Of a stretch of 64,000 nucleotides of DNA, positions 18,777 to 27,251 are shown piece by piece. The notes under the pieces were generated by a model, which saw only the letters and a program-made list of their open reading frames with translations, had not been told where the DNA came from and did not search any database. The stretch is from contig NZ_CP015455.1 of NCBI RefSeq assembly GCF_001888165.1, positions 2,536,001 through 2,600,000 on the forward strand. Reading direction: 5' to 3'. A program made the position numbers and the translations under genes. This stretch comes from Syntrophotalea acetylenica (GTDB lineage Bacteria > Desulfobacterota > Desulfuromonadia > Desulfuromonadales > Syntrophotaleaceae). Within the stretch, counting starts at the first letter, position 1. Each line of letters opens with the position of its first letter.

Positions 18777-19347
18777 GTAGCACCACCTGGCGACGGGTTT
18801 GTGCCAGGGTGCCGTTGTTATCGATGACATAGTCAGCACGGCGAATCTTTTCCGGCAGGGGCATCTGGGAGGCGATGCGCGCGCGCGCGGCGGCTTCGTC
18901 CAGATGATCGCGGGCCATCAGGCGCTGCAACTGAATATCTTCCCTGACTGCGACGACCGCCACGGCGTCGACCTGTTTGTCGGCGCCAGCTTCAAACAAC
19001 AACGGCGCATCATAGATGACAATCCGAGCGCCGTGTTCCGCCAGTTCGGCAAACCGCTGACGGGCCAGTTCGGCGATGGCGGGATGGGTTATGCGATCAA
19101 GGTCACGGCGCGCCCGGGAATCGGAAAAAATCGTTTGCGCCAGCCAGGACCGATTCAAGGATCCGTCCGCGCAAAGCACCGCGTCGCCGAAACGCTCAAC
19201 AAGACAAACCAGAACAGGCGCACCGGGTGTGACAATCTCCCGAGCCAGGCCATCGGCACCGACCACGTCAGCCCCCAACTCCCGAAACATCTTTGCCACA
19301 ACACTCTTGCCACTGCCAATGCCGCCAGTCAAACCCAGAATCATCAT
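18715..19347 (-). CDS. coaE: Dephospho-CoA kinase
   Basis: A 210-residue P-loop kinase performing the last step of coenzyme A synthesis. The Walker A motif GLTGGIGSGKS lies at the N-terminus, followed by the family's DADxLAR-like segment (VVGADGLAREIV), LIYDAPLLFE-type motif (VIYDAPLLFEAG) and the LID R residues (QLQRLMARD). AAGGAG just upstream supports the first of two adjacent ATGs. It converges on the hydrolase gene with a 62-base overlap; the C-terminal 20 residues are the least conserved part. Confidence 0.95.
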   Translation of the reverse strand: MMILGLTGGIGSGKSVVAKMFRELGADVVGADGLAREIVTPGAPVLVCLVERFGDAVLCADGSLNRSWLAQTIFSDSRARRDLDRITHPAIAELARQRFAELAEHGARIVIYDAPLLFEAGADKQVDAVAVVAVREDIQLQRLMARDHLDEAAARARIASQMPLPEKIRRADYVIDNNGTLAQTRRQVVLLMARLVSMAGEGPVRPENAE

Positions 19348-19547
19348 GGCAACTCCTTTCAGACCGCCTCTTGCCTACCGCCCGCCGATGGCCTATTTTG
19401 CCCGACACAAAAGCTATTTACAACCACCGCACGAAACGCTAAGGTAAAGATTCAATTAAAAAACACAAGTTTTTCTGGAAACGGCCCCGTGACCACAGAA
19501 AGCCCCCCCAACAATCTCTGGACCTGGCGCTGGCAGCCCTGACCCGC

Positions 19548-21113
19548 TTGATCAAATTGATCAAGGCGGTACGTTTCTACCCACCCGAGCACCCGACCCT
19601 CAAACTGGTTGGAGACGAAACACTGGAAGCATTTCGGCCCTTGCTGCAAAACGGCAACCTTGCGGTAACGGTGCGAAAGGACGGGATTCTGCACCAGGGC
19701 GAAACAATCGGGCGCTCCCACGGGGGAATCCGCAGCCTGGCGCACTTTCTGTTTGCCAGGCGCATCCAACAACTGCTATTCCTGCCCGAACTGACGGTCA
19801 GGGACCTGATGGTGTTTTCCCGGAATGTGGTTCGCAAAACCTCTGACATTCAGCAGCAGGGCGGCCTGCAGGAAGCGCTGCTGGCGGAACAGGCCACAGG
19901 CATATGGATCAACGAGATCGACCTGTCCGTCATACGCGACGTCAAACAGCGGCTGCAACAGCGGGAAGAGGCCCTTTCGGCCGGCAGCGAAGAAACTTCC
20001 GAATCGGAGAACAAAAGCGACAACCCGATGCTGCATCAGGAAGGTATAGCAACTGAAGCATGCCAGGAAACTGCCTTCGACAAACACCTGCTCGACCAGT
20101 TATCTCTGGAACAGGTCCTCGTCCAGCTTCCCCGGGAAGCCTCGGAAAACCGTTTCCGGCAACTGCTCGGCGTGCTTCCGGACCTGGTGCGCCGGCAGCT
20201 TGTCAATAAGGATCTGACTCTGGTTCTGCAGACCTATCGAACACTTGCCGGACTACACGGCAACCGGCGAATCAACCAGTCCCGGCGAAGTGAAATCATC
20301 AAGTGTCTGGACCTGCTGACCCGACCCGACATCATCGCCTTTTTGATCGAAGCCCTGTGCAACCGTACCTCGGCAAAGAATCTGCGGTTGCAAACCATGC
20401 AAACGCTCATATTCTTGCGCTACAGAACCATCCTGCCACTGATCGAGCGACTGACAGAAGAAAATGATCCGCTGGCACGCAAATTCCTGTCGACAGCATT
20501 GGTGGAGATCGGCACTCCCGCCGTACCCGACCTGCTCAGGATCATGACGGACGAGCGCTGGTATGTGATCCGCAATATCGTCGCCATTCTGGGGCAGATC
20601 GGAAGTCAGCACGCCGTGCCCTATTTAAAGCCCCTGCTGTGGCACAAGGATCTGCGCATTGCTCGGGAATCGGTCCGGGCTCTTGCGCGAATCGGAGGCG
20701 CGCAGGCGCTCGAAGCCCTGCTGCAACTGATTGACAGCGGGCAGCAAGACCTTTATCCTCAAGCCATCATTGCCCTGGGCATCATGCGCGATCCGATGGC
20801 CGTATCAAAGCTGGTCGGGATCATGACATGCCGCGATCCATTTCGGAAAAAAACCGAAATGAAAATTGCAGCCATAAAAGCGCTGGGCCGCATCGGTTGC
20901 ATCGATGCGGCCCCCGACCTGGAACGCATGGCGAAGCGCCGGTTTTTCTGGAGCGACAGACGGCGCGCCGCGCTGCGTATTCAGGCCATCGCTGCACTCG
21001 GCCAGATCCGCGCTCCTGCTTCACGTCCGGTATTGGAAACCATCAGCCAGGAGCGCGATCAGCGTATCGCCCAATGCGCGGCAAGAACACTGAAACTGTG
21101 GCCGGACCGATAA
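19548..21113 (+). CDS. HEAT-repeat protein with an N-terminal domain shared with the downstream HD-GYP protein
   Basis: About 521 residues. The N-terminal part (KAVRFYPPEHPTLKLV, a predicted beta region near 40-60, then SLAHFLFARRIQQLLFLP) aligns by eye with the start of the next gene product. After a low-complexity Glu/Ser linker (about 145-180) comes an array of HEAT/PBS-type helical repeats to the C-terminus. Such scaffolds bind proteins; no enzyme motif is visible. The start is uncertain. TTG 19548 falls inside the conserved helix, the frame is open back to 19443, and GTG 19489 would give a natural start if the C7 run at 19503-19509 were one base longer. It abuts the HD-GYP gene with one base between. 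Confidence 0.75.
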   Translation: MIKLIKAVRFYPPEHPTLKLVGDETLEAFRPLLQNGNLAVTVRKDGILHQGETIGRSHGGIRSLAHFLFARRIQQLLFLPELTVRDLMVFSRNVVRKTSDIQQQGGLQEALLAEQATGIWINEIDLSVIRDVKQRLQQREEALSAGSEETSESENKSDNPMLHQEGIATEACQETAFDKHLLDQLSLEQVLVQLPREASENRFRQLLGVLPDLVRRQLVNKDLTLVLQTYRTLAGLHGNRRINQSRRSEIIKCLDLLTRPDIIAFLIEALCNRTSAKNLRLQTMQTLIFLRYRTILPLIERLTEENDPLARKFLSTALVEIGTPAVPDLLRIMTDERWYVIRNIVAILGQIGSQHAVPYLKPLLWHKDLRIARESVRALARIGGAQALEALLQLIDSGQQDLYPQAIIALGIMRDPMAVSKLVGIMTCRDPFRKKTEMKIAAIKALGRIGCIDAAPDLERMAKRRFFWSDRRRAALRIQAIAALGQIRAPASRPVLETISQERDQRIAQCAARTLKLWPDR

Positions 21114-21114
21114 C

Positions 21115-22446
21115 ATGCATCTTGATCCCCTGAAACAACTCGCCAACAATCTGTCCGGCGCACTCAAAGGGCTGCGCCTTTACCCTGTCGAACATCCGAT
21201 CATCCAGAAACAGCTGCGCGAAACAGCGCGCGCAGCGGGCACCCTTTTACAGGAACATGAACATCTGCGCATCGGCGTTCTGCAGGACACCCTGTTTATC
21301 AACGACCACCTGTTTGCCGATCCGCATCCTGCCGCGGAGAGCTTGTGCCGCCTGTTTCAGGAAAAGCAGCTTGCCGGGCTGGAGTTTCTGAAGGGCATTC
21401 CAGAACTTGAGTTCCGGCATTTTCTGCAGTTCATGAACAGCCCGGCTCTGGGCCAGGAAGATTTTCAGGCACTGTTCGACAAACACCAGGTGCGCCATAT
21501 CCGGTTTCTCCCGGATGAAGCCGAGGAGGACGATGACCGCCAATCCGCGCGCAAAATCTTCGGCCGGGCGCTGAAGGTGGTCAACACTATTTTCAAGGAT
21601 GTGCGCATGGGCCGCATTCCGTCCTCGGCTGAAGCTCACAAAGTCGTCAAAGACATGGCCCGCATGACCCTGGCCGACCCCCATGCACTGCTGGCTTTGA
21701 GTCTTCTGAAAAATTACGATAATTATACCTTCACCCACTCTGTGAACGTGTCCGTCCTTGCTCTGGCCATCGGCAGGGCAGCCGGTTTACAGGAAGAACA
21801 ACTGCGCATTCTTGGCATCGGCAGCCTGCTGCACGATATCGGCAAACTTAAAATCGATATATCGATCATCAATAAACCGGGCAGGCTTTCTGAAAGCGAA
21901 TTTGCCGAAATCCGCAAACATCCACGCATCGGAGCCGATATAATTCAGCAAATGGGGGATGTGATCGAAGCGGCAATCGCCATTGTCCTTGGGCACCACC
22001 TGCACTTCGACCGCAAAGGCTATCCCGGCGATGTCACAATCAGCGGATCCTACGACCTGATCGACATGACCACCATCGCCGACAGCTATGACGCCATCAC
22101 CACCCTGCGCCCCTATCAGCGTCCCACCACCCCGCGCGAAGCCATCAGGCATCTGATGAAAGAATCCGGAACCATGCTGCATCCGGACTATCTGAAAAAG
22201 TTCGTCGCCTCCCTCGGCACGTACCCGGTCGGAACCCTGGTGCGCCTCGACAGCAACGAAATCGGAGTCGTTGGCCGCGTCGGCACCGACAACCCCGATT
22301 GCGTCCAGGTGAAAATTCTGTTCGACGGCGCAGGTGCGCAGCTGAATCAACCGAGGTTGATCAACCTTGCCGCGGACGAAAAAAAACGGATCGTTTCCGA
22401 AGTCGATCCGTTCCTCAAGGGCGTCGATGTCGTCGACTACCTGTAG
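21115..22446 (+). CDS. HD-GYP domain phosphodiesterase-like protein
   Basis: 443 residues. Residues 1-130 form the domain shared with the upstream gene (GLRLYPVEHPIIQKQL, LRIGVLQDTLFIND, LAGLEFLKGI). Residues about 185-375 are an HD-GYP domain with His208, the HD pair His240-Asp241 in LLHDIGK, His269, HH at 294-295 and GYP at 302-304 (HHLHFDRKGYPG). The canonical HHExxDGxGYP is altered to HHLHFDRKGYP. Family members hydrolyse cyclic di-GMP or cGAMP using a di- or tri-iron site. The metal ligands look largely kept, so activity is plausible but unproven. A C-terminal segment of about 65 residues resembles the usual HD-GYP tail. Confidence 0.88.
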   Translation: MHLDPLKQLANNLSGALKGLRLYPVEHPIIQKQLRETARAAGTLLQEHEHLRIGVLQDTLFINDHLFADPHPAAESLCRLFQEKQLAGLEFLKGIPELEFRHFLQFMNSPALGQEDFQALFDKHQVRHIRFLPDEAEEDDDRQSARKIFGRALKVVNTIFKDVRMGRIPSSAEAHKVVKDMARMTLADPHALLALSLLKNYDNYTFTHSVNVSVLALAIGRAAGLQEEQLRILGIGSLLHDIGKLKIDISIINKPGRLSESEFAEIRKHPRIGADIIQQMGDVIEAAIAIVLGHHLHFDRKGYPGDVTISGSYDLIDMTTIADSYDAITTLRPYQRPTTPREAIRHLMKESGTMLHPDYLKKFVASLGTYPVGTLVRLDSNEIGVVGRVGTDNPDCVQVKILFDGAGAQLNQPRLINLAADEKKRIVSEVDPFLKGVDVVDYL

Positions 22447-22482
22447 TGCGCAATGGCCAGATTCAAGGTCAAGGCTCAACCT

Positions 22483-23067
22483 TCAGCCGTAACCGGCGCC
22501 GCCCCCCCCCAAACAGCCCAGAACCTTCATGGCAGTACATCTTACCCGGGTTCTGCTGTCGTCCGCCAGGCGCAGCACGGCGCCTTCGGCTTCGGCAAAA
22601 CCGATTCGTGCCAGCGACTCCAGCGCCGCAACAACCAGCTCCTCGTCTTCATCCGCGAGCGCGGTCGACAGACAGGGCACAAGGCGGCGATCACAGAAAT
22701 TTCCCAGAGCGGTTGCGGCATGCACCCTCACCGCCGGGTGTGGATCCTTGAGATGACGCACAAGAAATTCCAGCACCTTGATATGCCTTTTTTCACCAAG
22801 CACCTGAATAGCTGCGCAGCGCAGGTCGGCATCGGCGACCCTGAGCGCCGCCAGCAAAGGCGGAAAAACCTTCGGACTGTGGATTTTTTCAAGCGCGAAA
22901 ATAGCCCGCACCTGCTGGCCACGATTCCCGGCCCTGAGAACCTGAAGGATATCATCCAGGCTCTGCACCGCTTCCAGGCGCTCCAATGCCTCGGCCGCCG
23001 CCACCCGGACCTCCTCATCCTTGTCGCGCAACGCTTCCTGCAAAACCTGTCGCCGGCGTTCCAGCAT
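22483..23067 (-). CDS. Small HEAT-repeat protein
   Basis: About 194 residues made almost wholly of five or six HEAT/PBS-lyase repeats of about 31 residues (EALRDKDEEVRVAAAEALERL, ALRVADADLRCAAIQVLGE, HLKDPHPAVRVHAATALGN, ALADEDEELVVAALESLAR, with length differences). It is probably a protein-binding scaffold. It faces the HEAT/HD-GYP pair across 36 bases. ATG 23067 has AGGTG seven bases upstream; ATG 23073 is too close. The C-terminus ends in GCLGGGGAGYG produced by a C9 run (22502-22510). If that run length is wrong or variable, the tail changes. Confidence 0.72.
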   Translation of the reverse strand: MLERRRQVLQEALRDKDEEVRVAAAEALERLEAVQSLDDILQVLRAGNRGQQVRAIFALEKIHSPKVFPPLLAALRVADADLRCAAIQVLGEKRHIKVLEFLVRHLKDPHPAVRVHAATALGNFCDRRLVPCLSTALADEDEELVVAALESLARIGFAEAEGAVLRLADDSRTRVRCTAMKVLGCLGGGGAGYG

Positions 23068-23369
23068 CACCATTCACCTTTTCTGGTTATCACGGCATGG
23101 TGCGAAACCGATCGGCCCCCTCCACCTGACGGCAGATAATCACGCATGCCCGAAATAGAGTCAGCATAAAACAATTCCGAAAAACGTAGCAGAAAAGCTC
23201 CCGGCAAACAACGCCCCAGAATAAAAACATCGTTTTATCTCTTCGGGAAGTCTGCCATAATGGCCGAAAAGCCAGGCCGCAGCACGGAAAAACCGCACAC
23301 GAAAGAGAACCTTTCCTATTTCAGGGCGCACACCGTATACAATAAATTGTCCGCAACGCAACGTATTGG
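23068..23369. other. Intergenic region upstream of nfnA
   Basis: About 300 bases between the divergent small HEAT gene and the nfnA promoter. It is slightly AT-richer than the flanks. I see no RNA gene, repeat or convincing small protein in it. Confidence 0.4.
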
Positions 23370-23398
23370 TTGAATTGCCCCTGCCAAACTGCTATGAT
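23370..23398 (+). promoter_or_regulatory. Promoter of nfnA-nfnB
   Basis: TTGAAT and TATGAT are 17 bases apart, giving a leader of about 125 bases before nfnA. Confidence 0.65.
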
Positions 23399-23436
23399 CC
23401 GCACGTTTACTTTTCCGCTTGACTGCCTGTTTTTTG

Positions 23437-23501
23437 GGCTAAAACCCGCAAATCTGACAAATTTTGATTATTTTTTAAACTTGAGTGCGGAAGTTTTAGC
23501 C
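23437..23501 (+). promoter_or_regulatory. Long inverted repeat in the nfnA leader
   Basis: The arm GGCTAAAACCCGCA (23437-23450) is complementary to TGCGG-AA-GTTTTAGCC (23486-23501) with a two-base bulge. This would close a 35-base AT-rich loop in the untranslated leader. There is no T tract after the right arm, so it is not a simple terminator. It could be a control element or mRNA stabiliser (inference). Confidence 0.55.
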
Positions 23502-23528
23502 GACCCTTCTCAACCTGCTGGAGAGAAC

Positions 23529-24386
23529 ATGTTCGAAGTTCTGCAAAACGACATATTGGCGCCCAACGTGCACCGCATGGTCATTCGCGCCCCGCGCATC
23601 GCCAAAGCCCGGCAACCGGGCCAGTTTGTCATTGTCCACCCTGAAGCGGGTGGTGAGCGCATCCCCCTGACCATTGGCGATGCCGATCCGCAGGCTGGCA
23701 CCATCACCCTGTTTATTCAGGCGGTCGGAGCTTCGACCCTGAAGATCGTCAACACCCCCGTTGGGAGCTCCCTGCGCGACATCGCGGGCCCCTTGGGCAA
23801 AGCGACCGAAATAGAACAATGGGGACGGGTTGTCTGTGTCGGCGGTGGCCTTGGCACCGCGGTTCTGTATCCTCTGGCCAAAGCCCTTGCGGAAGCCGGC
23901 AACGAAGTTACCACCATTATCGGGGGGCGCTCCAAGCCATTCATCATTCTGGCCGATGAACTCGGTGCGTTTTCCAATGAAGTGCTCGTCGCTACCGAAG
24001 ACGGCAGTCTCGGCCGGCAGGGCTTTGTCACTCACGTCCTGCAGGAACTGATCGATGCCCCGGACAGGCGTCCGGCCGCGGTGTTCGCCATCGGCCCGGT
24101 GCCGATGATGCGCGCCGTCGCCGAACTCACCCGCCCGTATGGCATCAAAACCATCGTCAGCCTCAACCCCATCATGATCGATGGCACCGGCATGTGCGGC
24201 GGATGCCGGGTAAAGGTCGGTGACGAAACCAAATTCGCCTGCGTCGACGGCCCGGAATTCGACGGCCATCTGGTCGACTTCGGACTGCTGATGGACCGAC
24301 TGTCCATGTATCGGGACACCGAAGCCAAGATTCTGGCGGAACTGCCCGAGGAACTGCGTGAAAAAATCATCAAGGTGAAACGATAA
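23529..24386 (+). CDS. nfnA: NADH-dependent ferredoxin:NADP+ oxidoreductase, small subunit
   Basis: A 285-residue flavoprotein of the ferredoxin-NADP reductase-like family. An N-terminal FAD domain (QPGQFVIVHPEAGGERIPLTI) is followed by an NAD-binding region (CVGGGLGTAVLYPLAKAL) and a C-terminal 2Fe-2S site (GTGMCGGCRVKVGDETKFACVDGPEF). This layout equals NfnA/SfnB or dihydroorotate dehydrogenase electron-transfer subunits. Immediate linkage to an nfnB-like gene decides for Nfn. The complex couples ferredoxin and NADH oxidation to NADP+ reduction by flavin-based electron bifurcation in anaerobes. GGAG six bases before ATG 23529 sets the start; the 53 codons upstream lie in the leader. Confidence 0.92.
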   Translation: MFEVLQNDILAPNVHRMVIRAPRIAKARQPGQFVIVHPEAGGERIPLTIGDADPQAGTITLFIQAVGASTLKIVNTPVGSSLRDIAGPLGKATEIEQWGRVVCVGGGLGTAVLYPLAKALAEAGNEVTTIIGGRSKPFIILADELGAFSNEVLVATEDGSLGRQGFVTHVLQELIDAPDRRPAAVFAIGPVPMMRAVAELTRPYGIKTIVSLNPIMIDGTGMCGGCRVKVGDETKFACVDGPEFDGHLVDFGLLMDRLSMYRDTEAKILAELPEELREKIIKVKR

Positions 24387-24392
24387 TCCATC

Positions 24393-25805
24393 ATGACAAA
24401 TGAGTTGAAACCCAAAGAACGCATGGCCATTGATCGGGTAAAAATGCCCGAACAATCCCCCCGGCGCCGCATCGGTAATTTTGAGGAAGTCAACCAGGGT
24501 CTCACCGAAGAGCAGGCCATTCAGGAAGCGAAACGCTGCCTGCTGTGTAAGTCCCGCCCTTGTGTGGCCGGCTGCCCGGTGCGCGTGCGCATCCCTGATT
24601 TCATTGCCGCCCTGGCCGAGGGCGACCTGCCCGAAGCGGCGCGCATCCTGTTGGCGGACAACACCCTGCCGGCCGTCTGCGGACGGGTCTGTCCACAGGA
24701 AACCCAGTGCGAACAGGTCTGCGTACGCGGAGCCAAGGGGGCGCCGGTGGCCATCGGCTACCTGGAAAGGTTTGTTGCCGATTGGGCGCTTGCCCATCCT
24801 GACAAGCTGCACAAGGAAATCCTGCCGGCACCCACGGGCAAAAAAGTCGCCATCGTCGGTTCTGGACCGGCCGGGCTCACCATGGCCGGCGAACTGGCGC
24901 GCAAAGGGCACGCCGTGACCTTGTTCGAGGCGCTGCACGATACCGGCGGAGTGCTGCGTTACGGCATTCCCGAGTTCCGCCTGCCCAAGCGCATCGTCGA
25001 TATCGAGGTGAAACGCCTTCAAGACATTGGTGTGCAGATCGAGTGCAATGTAGTGGTCGGTAAAACCGTCACCCTCGATGAACTGCGTCAGGAATTCGAT
25101 GCCGTGTTCATCGGCAACGGCGCCGGCCTGCCGGTAATGCTCAACATTGACGGCGAAAACCTCAAAGGGGTCTACTCCGCCAACGAATACCTGACTCGGG
25201 TAAACCTGATGGCGGCCTGGCGCGACGACGTCCCCACCCCGATCATTCGTGGCAAGCGGGTGGCGGTCATCGGCGGAGGCAATACCGCCATGGATGCGGT
25301 GCGCACATCCCGGCGCCTCGGCGCGGAGCGCTCGATCATCGTCTACCGGCGCACCGAGGTCGAAATGCCGGCCCGCGTCGAGGAAATCCACCATGCCAAG
25401 GAAGAAGGCATCGAATTCCTTCTGCTGGCGGCACCGCTTGAAATTCTCGGCGATGAAAAAGGCTGGGTCAAGGGACTGCTTTGCCAGCGCATGCAGCTGG
25501 GCGAACCCGACGCTTCCGGCCGGCGCCGCCCGGTGCCCATTGAAGGCGACACCTTCGTTCTGGATGTCGACGTGGTGGTCAACGCCGTCGGCACCCGTGC
25601 CAACCCACTGCTGACAGCGACGGCACCCGATCTCAAACTGAACAAGTGGGGCAATATCGAAACCGACGAGCGGGGCGCCACCAGCCTGCCCGGCGTGTTT
25701 GCCGGCGGCGACATCGTGCGAGGCGGCGCCACCGTCATTCTGGCCATGGGCGACGGCAAAATGGCAGCCCAGGCCATCGACGAGTATCTGAAACAACAGA
25801 ATTGA
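24393..25805 (+). CDS. nfnB: NADH-dependent ferredoxin:NADP+ oxidoreductase, large subunit (GltD-like)
   Basis: A 470-residue protein of the glutamate synthase small-subunit family. An N-terminal double 4Fe-4S region (CLLCKSRPCVAGCPV and CGRVCPQETQCEQVC) is followed by FAD binding (VAIVGSGPAGLTMAGEL) and NADPH binding (VAVIGGGNTAMDAVRTSRRLG), ending with GVFAGGDIVRGGATVILAMGDGK. No glutamate synthase large subunit is nearby, and it directly follows nfnA, so NfnB is the best call. The two genes are six bases apart and share the upstream promoter and the downstream terminator. Confidence 0.93.
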   Translation: MTNELKPKERMAIDRVKMPEQSPRRRIGNFEEVNQGLTEEQAIQEAKRCLLCKSRPCVAGCPVRVRIPDFIAALAEGDLPEAARILLADNTLPAVCGRVCPQETQCEQVCVRGAKGAPVAIGYLERFVADWALAHPDKLHKEILPAPTGKKVAIVGSGPAGLTMAGELARKGHAVTLFEALHDTGGVLRYGIPEFRLPKRIVDIEVKRLQDIGVQIECNVVVGKTVTLDELRQEFDAVFIGNGAGLPVMLNIDGENLKGVYSANEYLTRVNLMAAWRDDVPTPIIRGKRVAVIGGGNTAMDAVRTSRRLGAERSIIVYRRTEVEMPARVEEIHHAKEEGIEFLLLAAPLEILGDEKGWVKGLLCQRMQLGEPDASGRRRPVPIEGDTFVLDVDVVVNAVGTRANPLLTATAPDLKLNKWGNIETDERGATSLPGVFAGGDIVRGGATVILAMGDGKMAAQAIDEYLKQQN

Positions 25806-25830
25806 TGCCACCCCAACAACCCGTATCGAA

Positions 25831-25859
25831 GCCCGTACCGTAAAGGTACGGGCTTTTTG
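25831..25859 (+). terminator. Rho-independent terminator of nfnAB
   Basis: Nine-base perfect arms GCCCGTACC and GGTACGGGC with a five-base loop, followed by five T residues, 25 bases after the nfnB stop. Confidence 0.9.
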
Positions 25860-25914
25860 CTATCCGGGATGCCCCACACTGGATCTTCACCGAAAAATTG
25901 GCTATGCTGGGCGT

Positions 25915-27249
25915 ATGAGTGAACATACCTGCGATTTACAAGAGCACCTGTCCACAATTCTTGACAGCGTTGCCGACGGCGTTTTTACCGTCGATAGCGA
26001 AATGCGCATAACCTGGTTCAACCACGCTGCGGAACGCATTACCGGATTCAGCCGCGAAGAAGCCCTGGGGCAGCGCTGCTGTGAAATTTTCCGCAGCTCC
26101 ATCTGTTTTTCCGAATGTCCTGTGCGCAAGGCCATGGCCACGGGCTCCAACGTGGAAAACCGGGAAATCGACATCCTCGATCGACACAATCGTGAAATCC
26201 CCATCTCCGTGTCGGCCTCGGTGCTGCGCAATACCCGGGGAGAGCCGGTTGGCGGCGTTGAAACCTTTCGCGACCTGAGCCGCATCCATGCTCTGCAGAA
26301 AGAGGTTTCGGAAAAGCATCGTTTCCAGGACATGGTCAGCCGCAACCCCGTCATGCGCAAGCTGTTCGATGTTCTGCCCGACATTGCGGCCAGCCAGGCC
26401 ACTGTTTTGCTTCAGGGAGACAGCGGCACCGGCAAGGAACTGTTTGCCCGGGCTCTCCACAACCTCAGTCCCCGCCGTCACCACCCCTTGGTGATTCTCA
26501 ACTGTGGCGCCCTGCCGGAGCAATTGCTCGAGGCTGAAATCTTCGGAGTCCGCAAGGGAGCCTACACCGGCGCCACCGAAGACAGGCCCGGGCGTCTGCA
26601 GCAAGCCGAAGGGGGCACCCTGTTTCTTGATGAGATCGGCGACCTGCCCCTGCCCCTGCAGGTAAAATTGTTACGCGTTCTTGAAAATCGGGAGTATCAG
26701 CCACTGGGCGCACGGCGCCCGCGCAAAGCCAATGTGCGGTTTCTGGCCGCCACGCACCAGGACCTGGAATCCATGGTGAGGCAGAAACTTTTCCGGCAGG
26801 ATCTATACTTCCGCCTCAATGTGGTCCCGCTACGCATCCCTGCCCTGCGGGAGCGCAGCGAGGACATCCCGCTGCTCCTCGACATGGCCCTGGACCGGTT
26901 CAATGCCCTTTACGACAAAAAACTGCGCGGATTTAGCCCGGAAGCCCTGTCTGTGCTGATGGACCACGACTACCCCGGCAACATAAGGGAACTTCTCAAC
27001 ATCGTCGAACGTGCAGCCATACTGTGCCGTGGAGAATGGATCGAGCCTGAGCACCTGCCCACAGGGCTGCGCACCCCGCCTTTGACCCGCAAAAACGACG
27101 AGAACAGATCACCCGCAACCCCCTCCCGCTCCCAACTGCACGCATTGCTGGCGCAATGCAACGGCAATCGCGCCGCCGCCGCTCAAAAACTTGGAGTTAA
27201 CCGCACCACGCTATGGCGCTGGCTCAAACGACTGGAAACAGGCGATTGA
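25915..27249 (+). CDS. Sigma-54-dependent activator (PAS-AAA+-Fis), ORP-cluster regulator
   Basis: 444 residues. An N-terminal PAS domain (about 10-120) contains a Cys cluster (Cys55, 56, 64, 68). The AAA+ domain has Walker A GDSGTGKE (168-175), the sigma-54 contact loop as GAYTGA (215-220; Tyr for Phe, a known functional variant) and Walker B GGTLFLDEI. A Fis-type helix-turn-helix closes the protein (NRAAAAQKLGVNRTTLWRWLKRL). It needs sigma-54 and probably binds the repeated TGTTGCA boxes just downstream of its own gene. In Desulfovibrio an equivalent activator sits in the ORP cluster. The PAS cysteines suggest redox or metal sensing (inference). The start lacks a strong ribosome site. Confidence 0.92.
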   Translation: MSEHTCDLQEHLSTILDSVADGVFTVDSEMRITWFNHAAERITGFSREEALGQRCCEIFRSSICFSECPVRKAMATGSNVENREIDILDRHNREIPISVSASVLRNTRGEPVGGVETFRDLSRIHALQKEVSEKHRFQDMVSRNPVMRKLFDVLPDIAASQATVLLQGDSGTGKELFARALHNLSPRRHHPLVILNCGALPEQLLEAEIFGVRKGAYTGATEDRPGRLQQAEGGTLFLDEIGDLPLPLQVKLLRVLENREYQPLGARRPRKANVRFLAATHQDLESMVRQKLFRQDLYFRLNVVPLRIPALRERSEDIPLLLDMALDRFNALYDKKLRGFSPEALSVLMDHDYPGNIRELLNIVERAAILCRGEWIEPEHLPTGLRTPPLTRKNDENRSPATPSRSQLHALLAQCNGNRAAAAQKLGVNRTTLWRWLKRLETGD

Positions 27250-27251
27250 CC

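Noticed and set aside
23496-25811. 771-codon open frame on the minus strand opposite nfnA-nfnB
   Set aside because: It is antisense to two clear flavoenzyme genes, with no recognisable domain and no ribosome site.
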